A stretch of 64,000 bases of DNA from Rhodovastum sp963714255. GTDB taxonomy: Bacteria; Pseudomonadota; Alphaproteobacteria; Acetobacterales; Acetobacteraceae. Below the pieces are notes generated by a model. The model was given only the letters and a program-made list of their open reading frames with translations. It was not told the DNA's origin and searched no databases. Numbering within the stretch: the first letter of the stretch is position 1; the number at the start of each line of letters is the position of its first letter. The DNA is taken from the NCBI GenBank assembly GCA_963714255.1, contig CAVQNU010000016.1, forward strand, positions 170,415 to 234,414. The letters are read 5' to 3'. This document shows positions 1 through 11,068 of this stretch, in pieces. Position numbers and translations under genes: made by a program.

Positions 1-917
1 GACTTCGCCTCCGGCAGCCGCTTTGCCTGCCCGGCCTGCGGCGCTGCCGACTGCCCGGTCCACGACACCGAGCGGACGAACTGGCGCCACCTCAACTTCT
101 TTCAGCACCAGGCCTACCTGAACGCGCGCGTGCCGCGGGTCCGCTGCGAGCACTGCGGCGTCAAGAAGATCGGCGTGCCGTGGGCACGACCGGGCAGCGG
201 GTTCACCTTGCTGTTCGAGGCGATGATCATGACCATGGTCCCGGCCATGCCGGTCAAGGCGGTGGCTCGGATGGTCGGCGAGCACGACACCAGGCTGTGG
301 CGGGTGATCCACCACTATGTGGACAAGGCCAGGGCCGCATCCGACGCCTCGGGCGTGATCAGGCTCGCCGTCGATGAGACCTCCGCCCGGGGCGGCCAGG
401 AGTTCATCTCGCTGTTTGTCGACATCGACCGGGCCCGGGTGCTGTTTGCCACCGAGGGCAAGGACGCGGCCACCGTCGCGGCCTTTGCCGAGGATCACAC
501 CGCGCATGGCGGCGACCCTGCGGCGATCGCCGAGGTCTGCATCGACATGAGCGCCGCCTTCATCAAGGGTATCGGCGAGAACCTGCCCAACGCAGCCATC
601 ACCTTCGACAAGTTCCACGCCGTCAAGATCATCAACGCGGCGGTCGACAAGGTGCGGCGCGACGAGGTGAAGAGCCGTCCCGAGCTGAAGAAGAGCCGCT
701 ACGTGTGGCTGAAGAACGCAACCAACCTCACGGGCGCCCAGCGCGAGACCCGCGACAGTCTCGCCAAGAGCAACCTCAAGACCGCCCGCGCCTACCAGAT
801 CAGGCTGGCGTTCCGGGATCTCTATGATCAGCCCTCCACCGAGGCCGCCGCCGACCATCTCAAGAAGATGGTACTTCTGGGCCACCCATAGCCGGCTCGA
901 ACCCATCATCGAGGCCG
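1..917 (+). mobile_element. ISL3-family transposase, truncated and frameshifted
   Basis: The frame is open from base 1, so the N-terminus lies outside the window. The visible protein has an N-terminal zinc-finger-like region (CPAC near base 28, then CEHCG) followed by a DDE-type core with the first Asp in LAVDETS and the second in CIDMSAAF, as in ISL3 transposases. The frame stops at 891. Removing one A near 868 restores the family-like reading KKWYFWATHSRLEP through about base 915. There the homology ends abruptly against IS66-like sequence, so the catalytic Glu region is lost. It is a non-functional remnant. The single-base change may be decay or a sequencing error. Confidence 0.85.
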
Positions 918-1235
918 CGCGTACTGCGCTTCGATGACGCGGTCGGGGTGCTCGGCCAGCGGACGCGCAACACCAGGACGACCACGGCGGCGCTTCTTCT
1001 TCGGGGGATGATCCGGACGGTTCGGCTTCTCGCCGCGCGACGGCGGCGTGCTGGAATTGTCCGGGGTCTTGGGCGGAACGTTGAGCCTGGATCGCAAGTC
1101 GGCGACCTGCGCGGTCAGCGCCTCGATCTGCGCCTGTTGGGCCAGTATCAGGGCAACCAGTTCAGCAGAGGAGAGGGCAAGAAGTGCTTCGCGATTCACG
1201 GTGAGGGTGAATCGTGCCCGCCGTGACCGTGTCAA
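918..1235 (-). mobile_element. IS66-family transposase, N-terminal fragment
   Basis: This fragment of about 105 residues has the N-terminus typical of IS66 TnpC proteins. There is a short leucine-rich coiled coil (LILAQQAQIEALTAQVADL), then the proline/serine linker with PPKTPDNSSTPPSRGEKPN and the basic stretch PKKKRRRGRPG. Everything after DRVIEA is missing because the reading frame runs into the ISL3 remnant near 918. No tnpA or tnpB partners are visible. The element was cut either by the ISL3 insertion or by a later deletion joining the two. Confidence 0.8.
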
Positions 1236-1576
1236 GCCGATCGTTCATGCCGCCGCCGCGCTGAGGCGGCTCAAGGGGTGAGCAGTTACCTCTTCCGGGG
1301 AAAGGCTGGACTCTTCCGGAATCACCAAAATCGGAAACGGTTGAAACGTGAATGGGTTACACGAATCATCCACTGGACTCTGCCGGGCAAACTATAAGAA
1401 CACCTAATCTCGACTTTGGCCATTTTCGGGAAAACACCCGAAATATCAACGGATTAGCGGGCGGCGGCCCGACCGGTTAACTTATTGATTCGCTTGACTT
1501 TTCTTGAAAAATGGCCAAAGTCGAGCTAAGCACTATGCAACCACTTACTTCCTTGATTTCGTTGCGCCGTCGTTCG
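1236..1576. other. Intergenic stretch behind IS66 remnant
   Basis: No gene is visible in these 341 bases. The part next to the IS66 start has two copies of CTCTTCCGG about 20 bases apart (near 1290 and 1310), which may be leftover IS end sequence. The rest holds the 117 bp inverted-repeat element listed separately. Base composition is more AT-rich than in the flanking genes. Confidence 0.6.
1409..1525. repeat. 117 bp element with perfect 18 bp inverted ends (MITE-like)
   Basis: An 18-base sequence at 1409-1426 (starting CTCGACTTTGGCC) recurs as its exact reverse complement at 1508-1525. Similarity extends inward for about 8 more bases with 2 mismatches. The interior (about 80 bases) has no reading frame and contains a GC-rich palindromic patch GGCGGCGGCCCG. 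The size and structure fit a miniature inverted-repeat element or a deleted insertion sequence. No target-site duplication is obvious, so the assignment is tentative. Confidence 0.5.
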
Positions 1577-2083
1577 TCAAATCCGCCCCACAGCGCGCAG
1601 CCACAGCACCAGCGCCGCGTCCCACGGCACGGCGGGAATTTCCCGCAGGCGCCATTTCCAGCGCTTGCGCAGCCGCGTCGCCGCCGGACCGGGCGGCGGC
1701 GGGCAGGCGTGGGCCGGCAGCCCGGCTAGCCGCAGCAGCAGCACACACCGCGGCAAATGATAGGCACTGCTGGCCGCGTACACCCGGCCCCGGTGCCCGG
1801 CCGCCCGCAGCAGACGGCGCACCGCCACCACCGAGGAGACGGTGTCGGTTCCGCTCGCCTCCACCAGGATGCGATCCGGGGCCACACCCTCGGCACCCAG
1901 CAGCGCCGCCATGACCAGGGCCTCCGCCGGTGGATAGTCGCCCAGGCCGCCGGTGGGCACATAGAGCGCGTCCGGGTGGCGCGCGCCGAAGGCCAGCGCC
2001 GCCTCGACCCGCCGCCGCAGCGCGCCGCTGGGCGTTCCATCCGGGCGGACGGCCGCGCCGAAGATGACGATCGCCGGCCCCAT
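1577..2083 (-). CDS. YdcF/SanA-like DUF218 protein
   Basis: A 168-residue protein beginning with a hydrophobic strand and GAAVRPDGTPSGALRRRVEAAL, then PTGGLGDYPPAEA, LVEASGTDTVSS and SAYHLPRC. These blocks are typical of the DUF218 (YdcF/SanA/ElyC) fold, which binds S-adenosylmethionine or acts in envelope biogenesis in known members. The upstream methyltransferase stop overlaps this start (TGATG), so the two are translationally coupled; a GTG one codon upstream is the alternative start. The substrate is unknown. The gene is short for the family, with little C-terminal extension. Confidence 0.75.
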   Translation of the reverse strand: MGPAIVIFGAAVRPDGTPSGALRRRVEAALAFGARHPDALYVPTGGLGDYPPAEALVMAALLGAEGVAPDRILVEASGTDTVSSVVAVRRLLRAAGHRGRVYAASSAYHLPRCVLLLRLAGLPAHACPPPPGPAATRLRKRWKWRLREIPAVPWDAALVLWLRAVGRI

Positions 2084-3327
2084 CACGCCGGAGGGGCGAG
2101 CAGGATACGGTTCAACGCCGACATTTTGTCCCAGGTTTCGCGCCAGCCCCGGTCGAAGACGGCGCGGTCGATGCCGCGCGGCGCCAGGGCGGCGGCGATG
2201 TCGCCCACCCGGCGCTCGCCGTCGATCAGGCGCAGAATGGCGCCGGCCAGCTTCGGCAGCCCCACCGGCACCCGCAGCCCGTCGAACTGGAACATCAGCG
2301 TGCCGTCCGGGCGGATGGCGCGCGCGACCTCATCGGCCGGCATTTCGCGCGCCACCGGCACCGCCGCGTCATCCATCGGGTCGGCGGGCGCTTCCCGTTC
2401 GGCGGCGCGTACGCAATACGCTACGTGCGTGCTGATATTGGCCGTCACCGCTTCGGCCAGGGCGGCGCGGGCGATCGGGTCCAGGCCGGCTGCGCGGACG
2501 CGCAACTTCGGGTCGGGCAGAAAAACCGCCGGATCGTAGCGCATCGGCTCCATCAGTGCCGTCACCGCGAGCCCGGAACCGTGCAGCAGGGCGAACAAAG
2601 CGGGCACGTCGAATGCCCGGTCGCGCGGGTTCAGCAGCAGATCATACAGCCCGGCATCGCCGCCGGTGAGGTGGTCGGCGAAATTGCGGTTGATGCGCAG
2701 CCAGTTGCTTTCCGGCAAATGCCGCATGACCCGCCGTGCCATGTCCAGCCGCGCGGCCGGCGGCGCGTCATCGGGTGCGAGCAGGCGCAGCGCGTCCTGC
2801 ACCATGTAGACGCCGGTGCGGCCATGCGGCGCATAGACCATCAGCCCCAGCCCGCCGCCCGGCGCCAGCACGGACAGCAGGGCGGACAAACCCGCCGCCG
2901 GGTCGGGCAAATGGTGCAGCACGCCGCAGCAATCGATGTAGTCGAACAGGCCCAGCCCGGCACCCGGCAAATCGAGCAGCGAACGGCGCTCCCAGAGGAT
3001 ATTGTCCAGTCCCCGCGCGGCGGCGCGGGCCCGGGCGATGCGTTGGGCCGCCTCGGAGCGGTCGAGATACGTCACCGTGCCCGGCTGGCCCCAGCGCGCC
3101 ATATGGGCGGCCAGCATGATGGTGGCGTCCCCGGTGCCGCCGCCGGCCACCAGCGCGCGCAGCGGGCGCGCGCGCGGGCGGCGCGCGCCGAACACCCACC
3201 AATCGACTTCGCGCAGATGGCTCGGGCTGCCGACCACCAGGCGCTTTTTCTCGTCGTTCGGGTCGCGCTGGGGGTACGGATAGGCTTCGTACTGGGCGGC
3301 CAGGCTTGCGTCGGTTGCGTCGCTCAT
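2083..3327 (-). CDS. class I SAM-dependent methyltransferase
   Basis: A 414-residue protein. The N-terminus carries the block YEAYPYPQRDP; the SAM-binding motif I is LVAGGGTGDATIMLA (about residue 60), and CCGVLHHLPDP marks motif IV. The C-terminal ~120 residues form a separate domain that could bind the substrate; its family is not recognised. Start chosen at MSDATD rather than an in-frame ATG 24 bases upstream, because that start would leave almost no space to the divergent gene at 3350. The substrate cannot be inferred. It is co-transcribed with the YdcF-like gene (overlapping stop and start). Confidence 0.8.
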   Translation of the reverse strand: MSDATDASLAAQYEAYPYPQRDPNDEKKRLVVGSPSHLREVDWWVFGARRPRARPLRALVAGGGTGDATIMLAAHMARWGQPGTVTYLDRSEAAQRIARARAAARGLDNILWERRSLLDLPGAGLGLFDYIDCCGVLHHLPDPAAGLSALLSVLAPGGGLGLMVYAPHGRTGVYMVQDALRLLAPDDAPPAARLDMARRVMRHLPESNWLRINRNFADHLTGGDAGLYDLLLNPRDRAFDVPALFALLHGSGLAVTALMEPMRYDPAVFLPDPKLRVRAAGLDPIARAALAEAVTANISTHVAYCVRAAEREAPADPMDDAAVPVAREMPADEVARAIRPDGTLMFQFDGLRVPVGLPKLAGAILRLIDGERRVGDIAAALAPRGIDRAVFDRGWRETWDKMSALNRILLAPPA

Positions 3328-3349
3328 GGGTGCGGCATAGAGCAGGCGC

Positions 3350-3976
3350 ATGCATCCCGCCAGAACCCGCGGCTATGTCGGCATCGGCGCCGAGGGCGTC
3401 TCGAAATCGGCCAATGTCGGCGCGCTGCTGCGCACCGCGCATGCGTTCGACGCGTCGTTCTGTTTCCTGGTCGGCACCGGCTTCGACGCCCGCGCCGGGC
3501 GCTCGGCCGACACCGCCGACACGCCGGCGCATGTGCCGCTGTGGCGCTTCGACGGGCCGGACGACATTCATCTGCCGGAACGCTGCGTGCTGGTGGGGGT
3601 GGAGCTGCTGGACGATGCCGCCGAGCTGCCCAGCTTCCGCCATCCGCTGAACGCCGCCTATGTGCTCGGGCCGGAGCGGTCGGGCCTGTCGCCGGCGCTG
3701 CTGGCGCGCTGCCGGCATGTGGTGCGCATTCCCACGCGGTTCGCGCTCAACCTGGCGGTGGCGGGGGCGCTGGTGCTGTATGACCGGCTGCTGCAGCTTG
3801 GCCGCTTCGCCGAGCGGCCGGTGCATAGCGGCGGGGCTGATGGGCCGTTGCCGCGGGCGGCTTGCCATGGGGACCCGGTGTTTCGGCGGTACACGCCGAC
3901 GTGGCAAAGTAAGCAAGGCCAGGGCTCTGCCCTGGACCCGCCAGGGGGCGGTGGCCCCCTGGACCCCGCTACTTAA
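3350..3976 (+). CDS. SpoU/TrmH-family RNA 2'-O-methyltransferase
   Basis: A 208-residue SPOUT enzyme that probably methylates a ribose in tRNA or rRNA. The family motifs are visible: GAEGVSKSANVGALLRTAHAF near the start, YVLGPERSGLSPALL for motif 2 and IPTRFALNLAVAGALVLYD for motif 3. After the fold ends at about residue 165, the frame continues through a non-conserved stretch. It stops inside the palindromic repeat, adding the tail GQGSALDPPGGGGPLDPAT. Its stop overlaps by 4 bases the stop of the convergent methyltransferase gene. The exact RNA target is unknown. Confidence 0.8.
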   Translation: MHPARTRGYVGIGAEGVSKSANVGALLRTAHAFDASFCFLVGTGFDARAGRSADTADTPAHVPLWRFDGPDDIHLPERCVLVGVELLDDAAELPSFRHPLNAAYVLGPERSGLSPALLARCRHVVRIPTRFALNLAVAGALVLYDRLLQLGRFAERPVHSGGADGPLPRAACHGDPVFRRYTPTWQSKQGQGSALDPPGGGGPLDPAT

Positions 3977-4034
3977 GGAATGGGTTCCAAGGGGCCACTG
4001 CCCCTTGGCGGGTCCAGGGCAGAGCCCTGGCCTT
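3915..4034. repeat. Palindromic repeat A, copy 1 (two half-elements, no core)
   Basis: Inverted pair of two-hairpin modules. The left half has CCAGGGC-TCT-GCCCTGG then CCAGGGGGC-GGTG-GCCCCCTGG. The right half has CCAAGGGGC-CACT-GCCCCTTGG then CCAGGGC-AGA-GCCCTGG. It sits at a convergent junction, and both flanking genes terminate inside it. Confidence 0.9.
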
Positions 4035-4881
4035 CCTTCGCCTTCGTCGCCGTGAACACGCAATACCGCATCGACCCGGTGCGATAAGCCACCAGCAGCC
4101 GCACCATGGTCAGCAGGAACACACGGTTACGCGCCTCCGTGTCCAGCAGGAACCGCAGATACCGCCGGTCGGTGACTGTCCGCCCCGCCAGCCGGCGCAG
4201 GCAGATCGCCCAGGTGCGCGCCACCGCCCGGCTGATATCGTCCACCCGGAGCAACTCGAACCCGGCCTGCCGGAACAGCGCCTCATAATCGCCCTGATCG
4301 CCCATGCCGGCCAGGCGGCCCTCGCGGCAGATCGGCTCCAGCAAGTGCCGCACCTCCCACGCGCGCGGCGACGCGCGGGCAAGCCAGGCGCAGATCACCA
4401 TCCTGCCGCCGGGCCGCAAGGTGCGGAATGCCTCGCGGAAGAACAGCGCCTTGTCGGCCATGTGCTCGGAGCTTTCCACCGCGTAGGCGCGGTCGAAGCT
4501 GGCATCGGCGAAGTCATTGTGCAGCCAGTCCTGCCGGCGGATGTCGAGCCTGCCGGCCACAACGGTGCGGGCGGTTGCGATCGCCGCCTGCGCCGCCGAA
4601 ATCGTCACCCCGGTGACGGCGACGCCATATCCCTCGGCCAGCATCCGGGCGGTCGCGCCATAACCGCAGCCGATGTCGCACACCACCTGCCCGGGCGACA
4701 AACAAAGCCGGTCGGCCAGCAGCCCGACCAGCGCGTCGGCCGCCTGTGCCGGGGTTTCCCGCCCGGTCGCCCAATAGCCGTGGTGGACGTGCTCGCCCCA
4801 GATTTCGCGGTAGAACCGGTCCAGCTCGTCGTAGTGGCCGGCCACCGCGGCCGGGCTTTGCGCTGCGCGCGGGACAATCAT
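3973..4881 (-). CDS. SAM-dependent methyltransferase (UbiE/tocopherol-methylase-like)
   Basis: A 302-residue small-molecule methyltransferase. Motif I is VCDIGCGYGATARMLA, followed by GVAVTGVTISAAQ, a block seen in tocopherol- and cyclopropane-synthase-like methylases, and by FRTLRPGGRMVICAW. Start at MIVPRAAQ; the frame is open further upstream, but that part overlaps the divergent IalB-like gene. The last ~20 residues (GQGSALDPPRGSGPLEPIP) are encoded by the palindromic repeat. This mirrors the tail of the converging TrmH-like protein because the two repeat arms are inverted. Substrate unknown. Confidence 0.8.
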   Translation of the reverse strand: MIVPRAAQSPAAVAGHYDELDRFYREIWGEHVHHGYWATGRETPAQAADALVGLLADRLCLSPGQVVCDIGCGYGATARMLAEGYGVAVTGVTISAAQAAIATARTVVAGRLDIRRQDWLHNDFADASFDRAYAVESSEHMADKALFFREAFRTLRPGGRMVICAWLARASPRAWEVRHLLEPICREGRLAGMGDQGDYEALFRQAGFELLRVDDISRAVARTWAICLRRLAGRTVTDRRYLRFLLDTEARNRVFLLTMVRLLVAYRTGSMRYCVFTATKAKEGQGSALDPPRGSGPLEPIP

Positions 4882-5025
4882 CGGTGATCCAGTGCAGGTC
4901 CGCGGGGACGGCGACAAAACCAAGCATGCCAGCCGGTATCCCCGCCGGCAACGCTGTGCGCCGCTCCCAAGAGGCATGTGATCGGCGCGCTTGTTCCCCG
5001 TCCGCGCCGACCGTATGTGTGCGCC

Positions 5026-5553
5026 ATGCGCGCAATCCTGATCCTGCTTGCCGTCCCGCTGCTCGGCGCCGCCCCGGCACAGCCGCAAAAACCAGCCACG
5101 GCGGCGCCGCCCGCCAAGGCCGAGGGGCCGAAGCAAATCGGCCATTTCGACGACTGGATCGCCGCGACCAACACCGAGGCGGGGCAGCCGGTCTGCTATG
5201 CCTTTGTCCGGGCGAACCACTCGACCCCGGCAATTCCCGGCCGCGGCGAGGTGGTACTCACGGTCTCCCAGCGGCCGAGCGGGCGCGATGCGGTGGCGAT
5301 CACCGCCGGATTTCCTTATGCAACGAACGCCGCGGTGACGGTGCAGGTGGACCAGACCGCGCTGGAATTCTACACCTCCGGTCGCAGCGCCTTCGCGCAT
5401 GACGGCCATGCCGCCGCTGCCGCCTTCGGCCGTGGCTCAAAAATAACCGCGCGTTCCCCCGGTCCGCGCAACGCCAATGTGGTCGACACCTTCAGCCTGA
5501 AAGGCTTCGGCCACGCTTACGAGGCGATCAACAAAGCCTGCCCGCCGAAATGA
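5026..5553 (+). CDS. IalB-family (invasion-associated locus B) exported protein
   Basis: A 175-residue protein with a signal peptide (MRAILILLAVPLLGAAPA). It then has a proline/alanine linker and an IalB-like beta domain starting at FDDWIAAT, with CYAF and a C-terminal Cys (NKACPPK) that could form a disulfide. IalB homologues are periplasmic proteins of poorly defined function, widespread in alphaproteobacteria and not restricted to pathogens. Start chosen at residue 17 of the longer frame because it begins the signal peptide. Its stop overlaps the rlmN start (ATGA), so the two are coupled. Confidence 0.8.
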   Translation: MRAILILLAVPLLGAAPAQPQKPATAAPPAKAEGPKQIGHFDDWIAATNTEAGQPVCYAFVRANHSTPAIPGRGEVVLTVSQRPSGRDAVAITAGFPYATNAAVTVQVDQTALEFYTSGRSAFAHDGHAAAAAFGRGSKITARSPGPRNANVVDTFSLKGFGHAYEAINKACPPK

Positions 5554-6752
5554 CCGACGCCACCGCGCTCAACGAGGCAGAACGCGCGCGCATCCTCGCC
5601 AAGACCGCCCGCTTCGCCCCGCCCGCGGCGCAGACCAGCGACGGCCGCCGCGATCTGGTGGGCCTGACACGCGCGGAATTGCGCGCGGCCCTGGAGGACG
5701 CGGGCGAGGCGCCGTTCCGCGCCAAGCAGGTCTGGCACTGGATCTACTACCAGGGCGCCACCGACTTCGCCCGCATGTCCTCGATCGCCAAGCCCACCCA
5801 GGCAAGGCTTGCCGAGCGCTTCGTGGTCGGCCGGCCCGACATCGCGACCGTGCAGACCAGCAGCGATGAAACCCGCAAATGGCTGTTCCGCTTTCGCGAC
5901 GGGCAGGAAGCCGAGACCGTCTATATTCCGGACAAATACGAAGACCGCGGCGCCGTCTGCATCTCCTCGCAAGTCGGCTGCACGCTGTCGTGCCGGTTCT
6001 GCCACACCGGCACGCAGCCGCTGGTGCGCAACCTGGGCGTCGCCGAAATCGTCGGCCAGTTCATGGCGGCACGCGACGCCTATGGCGAATGGCCGAGCCC
6101 GAAAGGCGAAACCCCGCGCCTGCTGTCCACCATCGTGCTGATGGGCATGGGCGAGCCGCTGTACAATTACGAGAACGTGGCCCGCGCCATGGAAATCGTG
6201 ATGGACAACGAGGGCATCGGCCTGTCGCGCCGGCGCATCACGCTGTCCACCTCCGGGGTGGTGCCGATGATGGACCGCTGCGGCGCCGAACTCGGGGTCA
6301 ACCTGGCGGTGTCGCTGCACGCCGTGCGCGACGAGCTGCGCGACGACATCGTGCCGCTGAACCGCAAATACCCGCTGCGCGAGCTGATCGCCGCCTGCCG
6401 CCGCTATCCGGCGGCAAGCAACGCACGGCGCATCACGTTCGAATACGTCATGCTGAAGGGCATCAACGATAGCGAAACCGATGCGCGGGAACTGATCCGG
6501 CTGATCGCCGGCATCCCGGCCAAGGTGAACCTGATTCCCTTCAATCCCTGGCCGGGGAGTCCTTATGAGACCAGCACGCACCGGGCGATCGAGCGGTTTG
6601 CGGCGATCGTCAATGATGCGGGGTTTTCGTCGCCCGTTCGGGCGCCTCGGGGGCGGGATATTCTGGCGGCTTGCGGGCAACTGAGGACGGAAAGCAAGAA
6701 AGAAAGGCCAGGGCTCTGCCCTGGACCCGCAAGGGGGCAGTGGCCCCCTTGA
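5550..6752 (+). CDS. rlmN: 23S rRNA (adenine2503-C2)-methyltransferase RlmN
   Basis: A 400-residue radical-SAM enzyme that methylates C2 of A2503 in 23S rRNA and A37 of some tRNAs. The radical-SAM cysteines are in CTLSCRFCHTGTQ (about residue 147). VLMGMGEPLYNYENV, LSTSGVVP and the C-terminal catalytic Cys region (DILAACGQL) are all present. Start overlaps the upstream IalB-family stop. The natural end is probably near CGQLR; the remaining ~20 residues, including RPGLCPGPARGQWPP, are read from the palindromic repeat. It converges on acnA. Confidence 0.95.
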   Translation: MTDATALNEAERARILAKTARFAPPAAQTSDGRRDLVGLTRAELRAALEDAGEAPFRAKQVWHWIYYQGATDFARMSSIAKPTQARLAERFVVGRPDIATVQTSSDETRKWLFRFRDGQEAETVYIPDKYEDRGAVCISSQVGCTLSCRFCHTGTQPLVRNLGVAEIVGQFMAARDAYGEWPSPKGETPRLLSTIVLMGMGEPLYNYENVARAMEIVMDNEGIGLSRRRITLSTSGVVPMMDRCGAELGVNLAVSLHAVRDELRDDIVPLNRKYPLRELIAACRRYPAASNARRITFEYVMLKGINDSETDARELIRLIAGIPAKVNLIPFNPWPGSPYETSTHRAIERFAAIVNDAGFSSPVRAPRGRDILAACGQLRTESKKERPGLCPGPARGQWPP

Positions 6753-6786
6753 CCCCGTTACTTAAGTAACGGGGTCAAGGGGGCCT
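6704..6786. repeat. Palindromic repeat A, copy 2 (left half plus decayed right half)
   Basis: The left module is intact: CCAGGGC-TCT-GCCCTGG, then CAAGGGGGC-AGTG-GCCCCCTTG. The right half is shortened to GGGGTCAAGGGGGCC. It lies between the converging rlmN and acnA, and the rlmN stop codon is inside it. Confidence 0.85.
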
Positions 6787-9474
<2,688 letters not shown>

Positions 9475-9593
9475 CCCGAGGCCCCGTCCGATTTCGTCCG
9501 CGCGTGGGTTCGGGGGGGATTCCCCGCGGCGCGCGGAGGGTGTTTCTTAGTGCTGCGCGGCTTTAACCACACCGCGGCGGGGGCGTCCACGGG

Positions 9594-10286
9594 ATGCCGG
9601 ACCGGATTGTTGCGGTGCAGCGTTATGGAGGGGCCGTGCTTCAGGCGCAGGGTTTGGCGGCGTTCCGCGGCGAGCGGCTGGTGTTCGCCGGGCTGTCGTT
9701 CAATGTGCCGGCTGGAGGCGCGCTGCTGCTGACCGGTCCGAACGGCTCGGGCAAGTCCACGCTGCTGCGCCTGCTGGCCGGGCTGGGCCGGGCGGAGGCG
9801 GGGCGGCTGCTGTGGGACGGCGCCGATGCGCTCGCCGACCTGCCGGGGCATGCGGCGCGGGTGCGCTATCTCGGTCATCAGGATGCCGTGAAGCCTGGCC
9901 TGACGGTGGCCGAGAACCTGCGCTTCTGGGGCGGGCGGGACGCGGTGCGCTGTGCGCTGGAGGCGGTCGATCTGCTGCGGCTGGCCGACCTGCCCGCGCG
10001 CATGCTTTCGGCCGGGCAGAGGCGCCGGCTGGCGATCGCCCGGCTGGCGATCGGGCCGGCGGCGCTGTGGCTGCTGGACGAGCCGACGCTGGGGCTGGAT
10101 GTGGCCTCGGTGGCGCGGTTCGGCGATTTATTGGCCGCGCATCGGACGCGCGGGGGGATCGTCGTGGCGGCGACGCATTTGCCGCTGCCGTTGGAGGGGA
10201 GCGTCGAATTTTCCCTCGCCGTGACCCCTCCCCCGGCCCCCTCCCTCAAGGGGAGGGGGAGAACAACCTGCTCCCCCTCCCCTTGA
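9594..10286 (+). CDS. ccmA: cytochrome c biogenesis ATP-binding protein CcmA
   Basis: The ATPase of the CcmAB heme-handling ABC transporter needed for system I cytochrome c maturation. About 230 residues: Walker A GPNGSGKST, signature LSAGQRRRLAIARL, Walker B LWLLDEPTLGLD. A GTG at 9636 (VLQAQGL) is a credible alternative start, closer to family length. The last ~20 residues (PPPAPSLKGRGRTTC) come from a GC-rich inverted repeat in which the gene stops. CcmB is not the next gene: an MgtC-family gene lies between them. Confidence 0.9.
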   Translation: MPDRIVAVQRYGGAVLQAQGLAAFRGERLVFAGLSFNVPAGGALLLTGPNGSGKSTLLRLLAGLGRAEAGRLLWDGADALADLPGHAARVRYLGHQDAVKPGLTVAENLRFWGGRDAVRCALEAVDLLRLADLPARMLSAGQRRRLAIARLAIGPAALWLLDEPTLGLDVASVARFGDLLAAHRTRGGIVVAATHLPLPLEGSVEFSLAVTPPPAPSLKGRGRTTCSPSP

Positions 10287-10308
10287 GGGAGGGGGCCGGG
10301 GGGAGGGC
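10225..10308. repeat. Palindromic repeat B, copy 1
   Basis: A long near-perfect inverted repeat. The arm CCCTCCCCCGGCCCCCTCCC continues through TCAAGGGGAGGGGGAG and recurs as its reverse complement after the 9-base loop AACAACCTG. Each arm contains its own CTCCC...TCAAGGGGAG hairpin. It is unrelated in sequence to repeat A. The ccmA stop codon is inside it, and mgtC starts 46 bases later. Confidence 0.85.
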
Positions 10309-10354
10309 CCAGGCCGCACCGCCGCCGCCAGATCATCCCCCGGAGTAACGCCTC

Positions 10355-11068
10355 ATGCAGTTCATCAACAGTTTCGCGCTCCCCGACTTCCTCGACACCG
10401 CCATCAGCCTGGTGGGCGCGTTTCTGCTCGGCACGCTGATCGGCGCCGAGCGGCAGTACCGGCAGCGCACGGCCGGGCTGCGCACCAACGTAATCGTGTG
10501 CGTGGGCGCCGCCGGGTTCGTCGATCTGGCGATGAACCTGGGCGGCAATCAGGGGGCGGTGCGGGTGATCGCGTATGTGGTGTCGGGCATCGGCTTCCTC
10601 GGCGCGGGCGTGATCATGAAGGAAGGGATGAACGTCCGCGGGCTCAACACGGCGGCCACGTTATGGAGCTCGGCCGCCGTCGGCGCCTGCGCGGGGGCGG
10701 ACCGGCTGGCGCAGGGCGCGTTGCTGACCGTGTTCATCCTGGCCGGCAACACGCTGCTGCGCCCGCTGGTCAACGCCATCAACCGCATCCCGCTGGACGA
10801 GCACGCCACGGAGGCCATTCACTCGGTGCGGGTGCGCGCCTTGTCCGATGCGCCGGAGCTGCGCGAGGCGGTGACCGAGGCGCTGGAAAAAGCCCGCTAC
10901 CCGGTAGCCGAAATGGACGTGGCCGTGGCCAGCGACGGCTCCTCGGTGCTGGTTGCCACCCTGGCCAGCACGTCGGTGGACGCGAAGGAGCTGGATGCGG
11001 TGGTGGACCGGCTGGGCCATCTGCCCGGGGTGCGGCATGCGACCTGGGAGACGAGTACCTCCGAATGA
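10355..11068 (+). CDS. MgtC/SapB-family membrane protein
   Basis: A 237-residue inner-membrane protein. The N-terminal half has about four membrane segments with the family blocks GTLIGAERQYRQRTAGLRTN and GIGFLGAGVIMKEG...GLNTAATLW. The C-terminal ~80 residues form a soluble ACT-like domain. MgtC proteins act in adaptation to low magnesium and modulate ATP synthase or membrane potential in studied pathogens; the role here is unknown. It lies between ccmA and ccmB, with an ATGA overlap to ccmB that indicates co-transcription. Confidence 0.9.
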   Translation: MQFINSFALPDFLDTAISLVGAFLLGTLIGAERQYRQRTAGLRTNVIVCVGAAGFVDLAMNLGGNQGAVRVIAYVVSGIGFLGAGVIMKEGMNVRGLNTAATLWSSAAVGACAGADRLAQGALLTVFILAGNTLLRPLVNAINRIPLDEHATEAIHSVRVRALSDAPELREAVTEALEKARYPVAEMDVAVASDGSSVLVATLASTSVDAKELDAVVDRLGHLPGVRHATWETSTSE

